Shown here: positions 1 to 8,448 of the stretch, in pieces
Layout of the letters: the number at the start of each line of letters is the position of its first letter
How positions within the stretch are numbered: the first letter of the stretch is position 1
DNA from: Bacillota bacterium
GTDB lineage: Bacteria > Bacillota > Desulfotomaculia > Desulfotomaculales > Desulfallaceae
Length of the DNA stretch: 64,000 bases
NCBI GenBank assembly: GCA_023439185.1
Contig: JAEXOR010000014.1
Span: forward strand, 1 to 64,000
Reading direction: 5' to 3'
Translations under genes and position numbers: made by a program
The notes under the pieces: generated by a model
Seen by the model: the letters and a program-made list of their open reading frames with translations, nothing else
Told to the model about the DNA's origin: nothing
The model's database searches: none

Positions 1-132
1 ATTGCCCCCGATATTCCGCTGGGGAATATCTTCAGGGGCACGGTGCCTTTTATGATCGCTATTGCCATTACTACTGTTATTGTGATTATGTTCCCGTCGC
101 TGTCTCTGTTCTTGCCGGGGTTGATCAAGTAA
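1..132 (+). CDS. TRAP transporter large permease (DctM-like), C-terminal end only
   Basis: Frame 1 is open from the first base and stops at TAA 130-132, giving 43 residues. They contain the IAPDIPLGNIFRG segment and a hydrophobic run of about 20 residues, followed by SLSLFLPGLIK. This pattern is typical of the last loop and final membrane helix of DctM, the large membrane subunit of TRAP dicarboxylate/organic acid transporters. The rest of the gene lies left of the window. A strong hairpin terminator follows 26 bases later, so this gene ends its operon. The family call rests on a short segment; another member of the IT superfamily is possible. Confidence 0.7.
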   Translation: MAPDIPLGNIFRGTVPFMIAIAITTVIVIMFPSLSLFLPGLIK

Positions 133-157
133 CTACTCACCAGGCATGGTGCACAAG

Positions 158-195
158 TTTAAAACCCCCGTTTTTTAATTTTCGGGGGTTTTAAA
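158..195 (+). terminator. Rho-independent terminator after the DctM-like gene
   Basis: A perfect 13-bp inverted repeat (TTTAAAACCCCCG at 158-170 and its complement at 183-195) has a GC core, a T-rich loop and T's in its 3' arm. It lies just after the stop of the + strand permease and between it and the convergent minus-strand gene, so it may end transcription from both sides. Confidence 0.75.
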
Positions 196-254
196 ACATT
201 ATACTTAGGCAAGAATTTGGTTTCCCGGAGTGTTTCCAGAATTATCCCGGCTGT

Positions 255-854
255 TTATTCTTGTTCGGTTTCTTCAGTATCTTCTTCAATTGTATCTTCT
301 TCAGTTGTGTCTTCTTCAGTTGTGTCTTCTTCATCTGCATCTTCTGTTGTTTCTTCATCCACTACCGCGTCATCATCCACCGCGGCTTCTTCATCAGCCG
401 GGGTTTCTTCTTCGACTGCCGTTTCGTCAGCATCCTCTTCCGCGGCTTGTTTGTCGTTAATATCAACGCGGTTCAGACTGCCGTCCCAAATAACGTCCTT
501 ACCCAAACTCTCAGCAACAAAACGCAAGGGCACATATGTTACGCCATCGATTAATTTAGCCGGAACATCCAGATCGATTTCTTCTCCGTCAACAGTGGCA
601 ACAGGGCTATCAATCTGCATCAAAATAGTGCCTGATGTGATTGATTTATCTTCAGCGTTCCAGTCTACCTGCTGGTCCAACGCCTCAAAAACCGCTCTCA
701 TGGGCAGAAGAGTTCTACCGTCTTCAACAACAGCGGCGTTTTCTGAAGCCAGGCCGACTCCGTTGATAAAAATAGCAGGGACTGCCGCCATAGCCAAACC
801 GGCACAAATTAAAAAAATACTTAAAGTGAATACCGCAATAATGCTTTTTCTCAT
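255..854 (-). CDS. Secreted copper-amine-oxidase-N stalk-domain protein with acidic tail
   Basis: This encodes 199 residues. Residues 1-23 form a signal peptide (charged MRK start, long hydrophobic core, AMA end). Residues 25 to about 125 match the CuAO-N1 stalk fold common in secreted Clostridia proteins: a LLPMRAVFEAL segment, then DGVTYVPLRFVAESLG. The last 65-70 residues are almost only D, E, T, A and V, with no Lys or Arg, and end in an EEDTT repeat built from a 15-bp DNA repeat. AAGGAGG lies just upstream of the ATG. The stalk domain is usually a cell-surface or matrix-binding module; the acidic tail might bind cations or keep the protein extended, but no specific function can be named. 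It is a single-gene unit. Confidence 0.7.
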   Translation of the reverse strand: MRKSIIAVFTLSIFLICAGLAMAAVPAIFINGVGLASENAAVVEDGRTLLPMRAVFEALDQQVDWNAEDKSITSGTILMQIDSPVATVDGEEIDLDVPAKLIDGVTYVPLRFVAESLGKDVIWDGSLNRVDINDKQAAEEDADETAVEEETPADEEAAVDDDAVVDEETTEDADEEDTTEEDTTEEDTIEEDTEETEQE

Positions 855-1034
855 ATTATACCTACCTCCTTGTTGTTAACTGTTGGATCCCTGACGCGCC
901 AGATAGTGAACGGATTGACCGTCTACCTAACAACCCACACCTCCCCTTTAAGTTGTTTAATACTACTATTTGCTGCCCAATGCGATAATTCCTTCTAAGC
1001 ATAGCAATTATTACACAAACTTTGCTGCCATTTT

Positions 1035-3326
1035 TTAACCAATTTTCGCCCCCTGCATACCCATAAACACTTTTTCAGGGGTTACCGGTAGTTTGGTGAT
1101 TCTGACGCCCACTGCGTTGTAAACCGCGTCCACGATGGCCGGCGCCGGCGTATTGGTGACTACCTCGCCAATGGACTTGGCGCCGAAGGGTCCCGTGGGT
1201 TCAAAGCTTTCTTCGAAGGCCACCCTGATGCCGCCGATGTCTTTGCGGCAGGGAATCTTATACTGCATAAAAGAGTTGGTCTGCAGATTGCCCCGATGGT
1301 CGTATCTCACTTCCTCAAATAGCGCCATTCCAATGCCCTGGACAATACCGCCCTCGGCCTGGACCCTGGCCAGGTTCGGGTTGATCACGGTTCCGCAGTC
1401 CACCACCGCCACAAAATCGATTAAATTCACCTTGCCGGTTTCCCGATCCACTTCCACTTCGGCAAACCCGGCCACAAAGGGCGGCGGCGACACCGGGCTG
1501 CCGTAAGTGGCAATACCGGCCAGTTGTTGTTTTCCGGCGCCCAGGACTAAAAGCTCGGCCAGTTTTTTCAAACTGACGGACTCGCTCCCTTCATGGGCGC
1601 TGATTATTTTTCCGTCGAACGCCACTGCTTCGGGCGGTACATTTAACAAACTTGCCCCGCTGTGTATAATTTGCTGTTTCAAGTCCTCCGCCGCCTTAAC
1701 CACCGCCATACCCGTGACATAAGTGGTACTGGAGGCGTAAGAACCCGGGTCGTAGGGAGAAACGTCGGTATCCGCGGCATGGACGATAATGTTTTCCACT
1801 TCGGTTGACAAAACCTCGGCGGCCATCTGGGCCAGGATGGTGTCGCTGCCCGTTCCCATATCCGTGGAGCCGATCAGCAGCGTATAGTTGCCGTCATCAT
1901 TTAAGCGTATTTCGGCGGAGGCCGTCTCCAAACCGGCAATCCCGGAGCCCTGCATGGTCACCGCCATGCCCACCGCTCTGAATTTATTGTTTCCGGCGTC
2001 CCGCCGGGGGTACTTTTCGTCCCACCGGATCATCTCCTTACCCTTTTCTATGCACCGGTGCAGGGAGGAACTGCCCAAAGGATGATCACTGTGGAGCAGA
2101 GACGTTTCCCCTTCCCGAATCAGGTTTTTCAGCCGGATTTCCGCCGGGTCCAGGTTCAGTTTTGCCGCCAGCTTGTTGACCGCGGTCTCCAGGGCAAAGG
2201 TTCCCTGGGTGGCCCCGTAGCCGCGTAGCGCTCCCGCCGGCATTTTGTTGGTATAAACAGCGTGGCCCGTATACCGTACCGCACTGGTCCTATTATACAG
2301 CGGCAGGGTTTTTTCCCCCGCCACCGAGAATACCGTGGGCGCGTGCTCCCCGTAGGCCCCGGTGTCGGATAAACCCTGGATATCCACCGCCCTGATATAC
2401 CCTTCCCGGTCGGCGCCCAGCCTGACCGCCAGCCGCATGGCGTGGCGGCTGTTACTGCAGGTGAAGGTCTCCTTCCTTTCATATACCAGCTTGGCCGGTT
2501 TCCCGGTTTTTAAAGTCACCAGGGCCGGGAAAACTTCCGCCACGGCGGTCTGCTTGCCCCCGAAACCGCCGCCGATCCTCGGCTTAATAACTCTGATCCG
2601 GCCGGCGGGGATTTGCAGCGCCCTGGCCAGTATCCTGCGCACATGAAAGGGGATCTGGGTGGAACTGACCACCACCAGCCGGTCCATATGATCAAGATAA
2701 GTAAAAGCACGGTAAGTTTCCATCATGGCCTGGGCCTGGGCCTGGGTATAACAGGTTTCCTCCACTATGACAGCGCACTGGCGCAGTTCTTCCTCCACAT
2801 CGCCCGCTTCCGTCAAGTGCGTTGAGGCAATATTCTTTTCCCGGTCCAAACCGATATCATAATTGCAGTGCAAGTCGTCCTCGGGATGGACGACGGACGG
2901 ATGCCCCACCGCCTGTTCAAAGTCTAAAACCGGGTCCCAAACTTCATATTCGACCTTAATCAAGCCCATGGCCTTAAGCGCCGTTTTCTCATCCACGGCG
3001 GCGATAATGGCCACTTCGTCCCCCACGTACCTGACAACTTGGTCCAGGATTAACCGGTCATAGGGCGAAGGTTCCGGATAAGACTGCCCGGCCGTGGTAA
3101 ACCTGACCCCGGGAACATCCTTGTAAGTAAGAACACATTCTACACCGGCCAGCTTTTCCGCCCCGGACACGTCAATGGACGTTATTTTGGCGAAAGCGTG
3201 CGGACTGCGCAGTATCTTAACCTCCAGGGCGCCCGGCACAGCCAGATCTTCGGTATAAACCGGCTTGCCGGTGGCGCCGGCGATTCCATCCAGTTTTGGG
3301 ATCCCCTTGCCGACGCTGCGCATCAT
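1035..3326 (-). CDS. Molybdenum hydroxylase, molybdopterin-binding large subunit (xanthine dehydrogenase family)
   Basis: The 763 residues cover a complete large subunit of the XDH/CO dehydrogenase family, which hydroxylates N-heterocycles or aldehydes using a molybdopterin cofactor. The N-terminal GKGIPKLDGIAGATGKPVYTEDL opening is followed by the cofactor loop GGGFGGKQ near residue 255, the GALRGYGATQG loop near 370, and FGAKSIGE near 720, whose Glu corresponds to the catalytic base. It is the last gene of a FAD - 2Fe-2S - Mo operon and its ATG overlaps the 2Fe-2S gene by 4 bases. The substrate cannot be read from sequence: purines, nicotinate and aromatic aldehydes are all possible. No cofactor-sulfuration (XdhC-like) gene is nearby. 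Confidence 0.85.
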   Translation of the reverse strand: MMRSVGKGIPKLDGIAGATGKPVYTEDLAVPGALEVKILRSPHAFAKITSIDVSGAEKLAGVECVLTYKDVPGVRFTTAGQSYPEPSPYDRLILDQVVRYVGDEVAIIAAVDEKTALKAMGLIKVEYEVWDPVLDFEQAVGHPSVVHPEDDLHCNYDIGLDREKNIASTHLTEAGDVEEELRQCAVIVEETCYTQAQAQAMMETYRAFTYLDHMDRLVVVSSTQIPFHVRRILARALQIPAGRIRVIKPRIGGGFGGKQTAVAEVFPALVTLKTGKPAKLVYERKETFTCSNSRHAMRLAVRLGADREGYIRAVDIQGLSDTGAYGEHAPTVFSVAGEKTLPLYNRTSAVRYTGHAVYTNKMPAGALRGYGATQGTFALETAVNKLAAKLNLDPAEIRLKNLIREGETSLLHSDHPLGSSSLHRCIEKGKEMIRWDEKYPRRDAGNNKFRAVGMAVTMQGSGIAGLETASAEIRLNDDGNYTLLIGSTDMGTGSDTILAQMAAEVLSTEVENIIVHAADTDVSPYDPGSYASSTTYVTGMAVVKAAEDLKQQIIHSGASLLNVPPEAVAFDGKIISAHEGSESVSLKKLAELLVLGAGKQQLAGIATYGSPVSPPPFVAGFAEVEVDRETGKVNLIDFVAVVDCGTVINPNLARVQAEGGIVQGIGMALFEEVRYDHRGNLQTNSFMQYKIPCRKDIGGIRVAFEESFEPTGPFGAKSIGEVVTNTPAPAIVDAVYNAVGVRITKLPVTPEKVFMGMQGAKIG

Positions 3327-3772
3327 GCCACCCCCAGGTACTTCTTAATGGCCCTCAGTTGGCCTATATATCCCGTGCACCGGCACAAATTACCGGTGAG
3401 GTAATGTTTGACTGTTTCTTCGGTGGGGTCGGGCAGTTCTCTTTTCATGGCCAGCACAGTCATGAGCAAACCGGGACTGCAAAAACCGCACTGGTCCGCG
3501 CCTTCGGCCGCGAGAAACCGCGCCAATTCCCCAGCTTCCTCACGGACTCCCTCAATGGTGGTGATGCTTTTGCCGTGCGCCCGGAAAGAGAAAATAGTAC
3601 AGGACAAAACCGGTTTTTCGTCAATCCATACGGTGCACAACCCGCAGCTGGAACTGTCGCAGCCCTTTCTTACGCTCAGCCAGCCGTTAGCTCTTAAAGT
3701 ATCCGCCAGCAATTCGTCATTTTCTATCTCCATCGTGATCTTTTTATTGTTAATGAGCACCTCTATTTGCAT
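3323..3772 (-). CDS. Molybdenum hydroxylase 2Fe-2S subunit
   Basis: This is a 149-residue two-cluster iron-sulfur subunit that passes electrons from the Mo site to FAD. The plant-type ferredoxin motif GCDSSSCGLCTVW is near residue 40 and the second cluster residues QCGFC and NLCRCTGY lie in the helical C-terminal half, as the family requires. I chose the ATG at 3772 (MQIEVLINNKK), because GGAGG sits 6-8 bases upstream. A longer reading frame back to 3814 overlaps the FAD gene and has no ribosome site. The start lies inside the end of the FAD gene (10-base overlap), suggesting translational coupling. Confidence 0.85.
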   Translation of the reverse strand: MQIEVLINNKKITMEIENDELLADTLRANGWLSVRKGCDSSSCGLCTVWIDEKPVLSCTIFSFRAHGKSITTIEGVREEAGELARFLAAEGADQCGFCSPGLLMTVLAMKRELPDPTEETVKHYLTGNLCRCTGYIGQLRAIKKYLGVA

Positions 3773-4572
3773 TCCAGTACCTCCGTCACGGCCCTTTTGA
3801 TCAGCACTTTGCACATTGCTTTCCGGTATTCGGCGCTGCCCCGGTTATTGTTCCCGAAGGGCAGTTCCTCCGCCGCCAGGCCTGCCGCCCGGTCCATGGC
3901 TTCATAGTTTGGAGTCCCCCGGGACAGCTCCTCCGATGCCAGCGGGGCAATTTGGGCCCGCTGCGGCCTGGCGCCCACAAAGACGCGCCACCGGTTATGC
4001 AAGGATGAAACAGCGACATTTAAGATGGGGTAATCGGTGGCTGAATTCCTCAAGTTTTGATAAGCCGCTTGTATTGGACTCTTCTTAATGAACACGCGGG
4101 TCAGGATATCCCTGGCGGCGGGCTGCTCCATAAATCCAGCCAGGGGCATCCGGCCGCCTTTAAACAGCTCCACCTCCGCGTCCAGGGCCATAAGCGGCGT
4201 AATCAGGTCGGAGAAGCCGTATTTGGAATAAACGGTGGCTCCCACCGTGACGATATTCCGGAATTGCACGCCAATTACACAGCCGGCCGCCCTGGGCAGC
4301 ACGCCGCTGAAATACGCCTGTAAAACCGGGCTGGTTTCAACATCCCGGAATGTAGCCATGGCGCCTATTTCTATATGCTCGTCCTGTTCCTTTATATAAT
4401 CCAGATTAAGCCTGGACAAATCCACCGCCGTGCCGATTTTACGGGAGCCGAGCAGCAAAAAGGCACACCCCCCGAGAACGGCGCCGTCTTTATGCTCCGT
4501 CAATGCTTGATATGCTTCCTCAATTGTATCGGGCTGAACCACCCGCCCAAGGGTCAGGCCTGACTTATTCAA
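3763..4572 (-). CDS. Molybdenum hydroxylase FAD-binding subunit
   Basis: First gene of the operon, 269 residues from the preferred start. It has the FAD_binding_5 layout: AVLGGCAFLLLGSRKIGTA corresponds to the GG(T/G)DL loop and FRNIVTVGATV to the conserved IRN-A-TIGGN motif, followed by a CO-dehydrogenase flavoprotein C-terminal domain. Both FAD loops differ from consensus, so cofactor binding may be atypical. I favour TTG at 4572, with AAGGAGG 7-8 bases before it. ATG 4620 gives a longer 285-residue form, but GGAG is only about 2 bases from that ATG. Function is electron transfer from the iron-sulfur subunit to NAD or another acceptor. Confidence 0.75.
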   Translation of the reverse strand: MNKSGLTLGRVVQPDTIEEAYQALTEHKDGAVLGGCAFLLLGSRKIGTAVDLSRLNLDYIKEQDEHIEIGAMATFRDVETSPVLQAYFSGVLPRAAGCVIGVQFRNIVTVGATVYSKYGFSDLITPLMALDAEVELFKGGRMPLAGFMEQPAARDILTRVFIKKSPIQAAYQNLRNSATDYPILNVAVSSLHNRWRVFVGARPQRAQIAPLASEELSRGTPNYEAMDRAAGLAAEELPFGNNNRGSAEYRKAMCKVLIKRAVTEVLECK

Positions 4573-4674
4573 TGCTTCGTCCTCCTTCCGCCTCATAATA
4601 ACTTCACCCGCGTAAACCATACTCCTGCCGGCGACGGATTAAATTTTATATGAGGCGGCTGTTAGTAATTGTAT

Positions 4675-4703
4675 TTGAAGTTTTATTTAGCTTGTAATAT
4701 GAT
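4675..4703 (+). promoter_or_regulatory. Probable sigma-A promoter of the DUF4163/DUF3298-type gene
   Basis: A -35 box TTGAAG (4675-4680) and a -10 box TATGAT (4698-4703) are separated by 17 bases in the intergenic region between the divergent molybdenum hydroxylase operon and the + strand gene starting at 4745. The match is good but inferred from sequence only. Confidence 0.55.
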
Positions 4704-4744
4704 TGACTTAATTGCCAAACCCTGAAAAAAGGAGCTAATCGCCC

Positions 4745-5791
4745 ATGACCAACAAAATCCTCGTAACCGTACTAATTGTCCTGTTCGTTATCTCCGCCGG
4801 CGTGTCCGGTATTGCGTCAGCCGCCGGGCAGACTGTAATTGAATTGGACAGCGCGAAAATTGAACCCGGCGCCTATGTTGACAGGGAAAATGTTTATTTG
4901 CCGCTGCGGCCGATCGGTGAGGCATTGGGCTATCAGATACTGTGGACCGGCCAGGATAACCCGGTGTCTATGACTAAAACCGGAGAGAATATATTACTGG
5001 ATTTGAAAAACGGCATCGTCAGCGCCAACGACCACACTTACTATCTGAGCAGCGTAATGCATAACGGCGCCACTTACCTGGAAGCGGACTTTTTCTCCGA
5101 GAATCTGGCCCTGGGAGTAAAGTGGGAAGAACCCGATGCCAAGGTCGAGCTGGAAAAAATAAAGGAAAACGGGATCTCCGTCAAAACAGTGCGGGAAACC
5201 TCGGAGGACGAGGACATCAAAATAACCATCCAGTACCCCCAAATTGGCGGACTAGACGACCAGGCGGTGCAAGACGGCATGAACTCGGTATTTAAAGAGG
5301 CCGCTGAAGCCGCTTACAACGAGGGTTTGAAAAACGCCGCGGAAATGAAAGAATTAAGAGCCTCCTCCGGATATGACAGCCCCAATAAATGTGAAACATA
5401 TTTTAATTACCATTTGAAATATAACCAAAACGGCCTGCTGAGCGTAGTGTTCCTGAATTACCAATATACCGGGGGAGCGCACGGCCTCACGGTGCAAAGC
5501 TCTCATACCGTCAGCCTGGAAACGGGCGCGGCATACAGTCTGGAAGATCTGTTCCCCGGTGATGAGGATTATATTGCATTAATCAACGAGATCGTTAAAA
5601 ACAAGATTAAGGACCGGGAACTCTATGAACTGACACCGTTCGAAACCATTAAAGCAGACCAGGATTTTTACCTGACCGGCAATGCGGCGGTGGTTTATTT
5701 CCAGCAGTATGAATATTTCCCGTATGCCGCCGGCATCCAGGAATTTCCTGTGAAAATTTCAAGCCCGACCTTAACAACCGGCTCTAATTGA
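4745..5791 (+). CDS. Secreted stalk-domain protein with DUF4163/DUF3298 (RsiV/PdaC-like) C-terminus
   Basis: The protein has 348 residues and AAAGGAG about 10 bases before the ATG. Residues 1-27 form a signal peptide. Residues 30-135 resemble the CuAO-N1 stalk domain (YLPLRPIGEALGY). Residues 145-340 follow the DUF4163 plus DUF3298 pattern known from the RsiV anti-sigma factor and PdaC: a first beta-rich part (IKITIQYPQIGGL), then YTGGAHG, LEDLFPGD and the FYLTGNAAVVYFQQYEYFPYA ending. In those proteins the region binds lysozyme or forms part of a peptidoglycan deacetylase. No catalytic domain is present here, so a cell-wall-facing binding protein is the safest call. It converges on the next minus-strand gene with stop codons overlapping by 8 bases. 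Confidence 0.7.
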   Translation: MTNKILVTVLIVLFVISAGVSGIASAAGQTVIELDSAKIEPGAYVDRENVYLPLRPIGEALGYQILWTGQDNPVSMTKTGENILLDLKNGIVSANDHTYYLSSVMHNGATYLEADFFSENLALGVKWEEPDAKVELEKIKENGISVKTVRETSEDEDIKITIQYPQIGGLDDQAVQDGMNSVFKEAAEAAYNEGLKNAAEMKELRASSGYDSPNKCETYFNYHLKYNQNGLLSVVFLNYQYTGGAHGLTVQSSHTVSLETGAAYSLEDLFPGDEDYIALINEIVKNKIKDRELYELTPFETIKADQDFYLTGNAAVVYFQQYEYFPYAAGIQEFPVKISSPTLTTGSN

Positions 5792-6629
5792 AGGCAACTT
5801 CCTTAACGTTTATCCGGATGTAACAGTAATCCCCCTCGGGCAGATTCCAGGTGGCTTCTCCGTAACTCACCAGCTTCACGCCGTTAAAACCCCGGTAATC
5901 CCTGATCGGAGTCGACCACCTGGCCCGGCGGAATTCTCCATCCGGAGCAGTCATATAGCGGTCATCGGAAATAAAATTGATCATTTCACCCTTTTCATTA
6001 AAATACAGGAGCGCCGAAACCGCAATCCCGTTATTGGTGAAGGTGGCTTTAACCGTCAATGGATCGATTGTTTCCCATTTGATTCTTTTGTCCATAAGGC
6101 TGGCGGGGGCAAATAAACACATGTCGTTTAAGATCGTCACTGTTTCACTCTGATCCATAATCTCACCCCTGGCTTCGGCCACCTTGAAAAGCGAAGCGAT
6201 CTTGATCAGCATGGACGCCCCGGCATCTTTATAGGCATGTACTCCCACCACAGGCACGCCAAACATTTTCAACCGGATGTAGTAAAAACGGGCCGGATTT
6301 GCAAAGAAGTTGTATTGTTCGGTGAACATGGGGAAAAACCCCTTTTGCGGGTCCGTTCTAAACCGGCCTTCACAGACCACGCGTACAAACTGAGCCTTTT
6401 CCTTCCCGATGACGCCGGTATAGGCAAGGTACTTTTGCACAGGCTGGGGCAAGTGTTCTATATCCTCCACCGAAAGTACCGTGCCGGCCAACGGGCGAAC
6501 CTGCTCCAGTTCCTGCTGCACATACCCTTGATACGCCTTTCTCAGACTTTGGGATTTATAGTAGAGCACTGCAGCCGCAAAGATTATAATAATTAGCACA
6601 ACAGCTATGCTGTAACTTTCCATGTTCAT
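5784..6629 (-). CDS. Membrane-anchored DUF6544/DUF6920-like protein
   Basis: 281 residues with one N-terminal membrane helix (residues 7-25) and a soluble remainder. The LPQPVQKYLAYTGVIG segment and the C-terminal lipocalin/LolA-like strand pattern (NGIAVSALLYFNEKGEMINF, then the RYMTAPDGEF segment) match the DUF6544/6920 family as I remember it; its biochemical role is unknown. It is the last gene of the redox cluster and its ATG overlaps the stop of the flavoprotein gene. GGAGG is only 4 bases from the first ATG, so the second ATG (6623) may be the real start. It may carry or bind a lipophilic product of the cluster, but that is inference. Confidence 0.55.
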   Translation of the reverse strand: MNMESYSIAVVLIIIIFAAAVLYYKSQSLRKAYQGYVQQELEQVRPLAGTVLSVEDIEHLPQPVQKYLAYTGVIGKEKAQFVRVVCEGRFRTDPQKGFFPMFTEQYNFFANPARFYYIRLKMFGVPVVGVHAYKDAGASMLIKIASLFKVAEARGEIMDQSETVTILNDMCLFAPASLMDKRIKWETIDPLTVKATFTNNGIAVSALLYFNEKGEMINFISDDRYMTAPDGEFRRARWSTPIRDYRGFNGVKLVSYGEATWNLPEGDYCYIRINVKEVAFN

Positions 6630-7909
6630 TAACCTCCAAATTGCTTTGCTATAATCTTACCGACTTTTTTGGCCATCGCCATGATGGTCAGGATGGGCGG
6701 ATTGCCCAGGGACCTGGGAAACAGTGTGGCATCGGCAACATACAGGTTGTCCGGCAGTCCGGAATGGTGCAGGGTTTCAGCTTCCCGCGCCGTTAGCGGC
6801 AGCATGCCGCCGGGATGCCCGGCATTGATGGTGCCCAGGAAAATTTCGTCCTCACTGATCCCGTACCTGCCGAGTATCTCCCGGCATAGCCCGACTCCCT
6901 CCCGTAACCTTTCCTTATCTGTCCCGGTAAGTGTTTTTTTAATCCTTTTACCGTCAATACTGCCGGCGCTCGCGTCCGCCAGCTTGACCATCAGCGCCAG
7001 CGTATCCGCGGCGGGATACCGCCAGCTTTTATTAAAGAAAAAGCTCAGGTGATCAAAATAGGGAGAAATCATATAATGCTCCCTCTGCACGGCAAAGGGC
7101 ATGGATAGCTCCTCGTTCTGCAGACACTCTTTCCGCCGGGCGGCTACGCAAAGGACCGGGTCGACGGAAAGCCTGCTTGCACATTCAATACCCGATTGCC
7201 GGAGAACAACCGGGGTGGAAAATCCGCCCGCCGCCAGGACGACGATATCGGCGGGATAGAAGCCCTTTTTAGTCTGCACTCCCCTGACGGAGCCCTTTTC
7301 CGTCACCACCCGGGAAGCCCTGCAACCCGTAACCAGTTCCGCTCCCCCGGTCCGGGCGGCCTTCAGAAATTGACGGCTGTCCCATTTTACGCCGTACCGG
7401 CAGCCCAGAACGCATCTGCCGCAATTTTTACAGTTCCTGTAATCACCAAGCTTCGGTATGGGTTGAGGATTTAAACCCATTTCCCCGCATATGGCAAACA
7501 ATCGCCTGGTGCTGTCCCGCCACTTATCTTGATGATCCCCGGTAATAGGGATTTCCCTGTATAGCTCATCGAATTCATCATCCAGATTAATGCCGAGCTC
7601 TTTAAGCCCGCCGTCGGCGCGCAGCGCGTTTCCCGCCGAAAGGGTGGTGGTCCCGCCCGGACCGGCCCCGCTGACCAGGACCATCCCCTCGGCGGTTTTT
7701 TGGACTCGCATGTATGGAAACAGCAGCTGTATTTCCCGTTCATCAAAAAACAGCCCGGTTTTTTTCAGCTTTGCCAGAGCAGACAAATTTAAGGCAAAAG
7801 GCTTGAAATCTCCGCCCGCCTCCAGGACAGTGACCTGAAATTTTCCCTGCAGCTCTTTGGCTACGGCTGCCCCGCCGGCGCCGCCGCCGACCACGATTAC
7901 TCTTTTCAT
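6629..7909 (-). CDS. GMC-type FAD-dependent oxidoreductase with a four-cysteine cluster
   Basis: The 426 residues start with the Rossmann motif VGGGAGGAAVAKEL and the ADP-binding Glu of TVLEAGG. The C-terminus has the GMC-type HPGGMLPL segment and DNLYVADATLFPRSLGNPP, where the family's FAD/active-site region lies. Around residue 165 sits CKNCGRCVLGC (C-x2-C-x2-C-x3-C), as in the subset of GMC-like flavoproteins thought to carry an iron-sulfur centre. The protein is shorter than classic GMC enzymes (500-550 residues). It overlaps both neighbours by 4 bases or fewer, so it is cotranscribed with the 181-aa unknown and the DUF6544-like gene. Substrate unknown; an alcohol, sterol-like or lipid substrate is plausible. 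Confidence 0.75.
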   Translation of the reverse strand: MKRVIVVGGGAGGAAVAKELQGKFQVTVLEAGGDFKPFALNLSALAKLKKTGLFFDEREIQLLFPYMRVQKTAEGMVLVSGAGPGGTTTLSAGNALRADGGLKELGINLDDEFDELYREIPITGDHQDKWRDSTRRLFAICGEMGLNPQPIPKLGDYRNCKNCGRCVLGCRYGVKWDSRQFLKAARTGGAELVTGCRASRVVTEKGSVRGVQTKKGFYPADIVVLAAGGFSTPVVLRQSGIECASRLSVDPVLCVAARRKECLQNEELSMPFAVQREHYMISPYFDHLSFFFNKSWRYPAADTLALMVKLADASAGSIDGKRIKKTLTGTDKERLREGVGLCREILGRYGISEDEIFLGTINAGHPGGMLPLTAREAETLHHSGLPDNLYVADATLFPRSLGNPPILTIMAMAKKVGKIIAKQFGG

Positions 7910-8448
7910 TTCCCGGCACCCGGCATAAAATATCCTTTACAACAGTCGCCGCCTTCGGTCATCCTTTGCTCAAAGCGCAAGGTACCGCCGCCGGACAGCC
8001 CCGCCGCCAGTCCTTCATCCAAAGATGAAATGAGCCTGCAGACTGCCGCCGAATAATATTGACTGAAAAAACACTGTTTAATGGTGAACCCACCCTGTCC
8101 TTCAGATTGAAAATCGATCCCGATTAGCTGATAGATAACTTTAAGCGCCGCAACGGCATCCGTCCGGGATGCAATGTGCAGGCTTTGTTTTAAATGTTGC
8201 CCGAAGACAAAGGAGTTTTGATACAACCGGCGCCGTACTTCTTCCGGCGGGCGGCCGCTTTGCAAAAAGCCCTCGGCCTCTTCTCTGGTATATAAAGCGT
8301 ATTTTGACAGGCACCCGGCAAAGGAAAGCCCCCGGAGCTCCGGCGGCTCACTCTGGAAGGCGTCAGCTGTCAGGCGGAACAATTCCCACAGCTTTTTCTT
8401 TTTGATAAATTCAGGCGTGTAGAACCGCATTATTCTCAGCAGCAGCAT
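7906..8448 (-). CDS. Unknown 180-aa cytoplasmic protein
   Basis: I do not recognise this protein with certainty. The C-terminal half has a spaced Cys/Asp/Gly pattern (KQCFFSQYYS, VCRLISSLDEG, RMTEGGDCCKGYF) that loosely recalls the L-2-amino-thiazoline-4-carboxylate hydrolase family. The N-terminal half is helical and charged. There is no signal peptide or membrane segment. The ATG at 8448 overlaps the stop of the preceding membrane-protein gene, and its own stop overlaps the flavoprotein start, so it is translationally embedded in the redox cluster. It could be a hydrolase or a partner of the flavoprotein. Confidence 0.5.
   Translation of the reverse strand: MLLLRIMRFYTPEFIKKKKLWELFRLTADAFQSEPPELRGLSFAGCLSKYALYTREEAEGFLQSGRPPEEVRRRLYQNSFVFGQHLKQSLHIASRTDAVAALKVIYQLIGIDFQSEGQGGFTIKQCFFSQYYSAAVCRLISSLDEGLAAGLSGGGTLRFEQRMTEGGDCCKGYFMPGAGK

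Noticed and set aside
289..345. CRISPR-like short repeats
   Set aside because: 15-bp in-frame coding repeats (EEDTT) without spacers.
217..879. 220-aa Ser-rich + strand frame
   Set aside because: Ser-rich reading of the acidic-tail gene in antisense; the minus frame has a signal peptide, a stalk domain and AAGGAGG.
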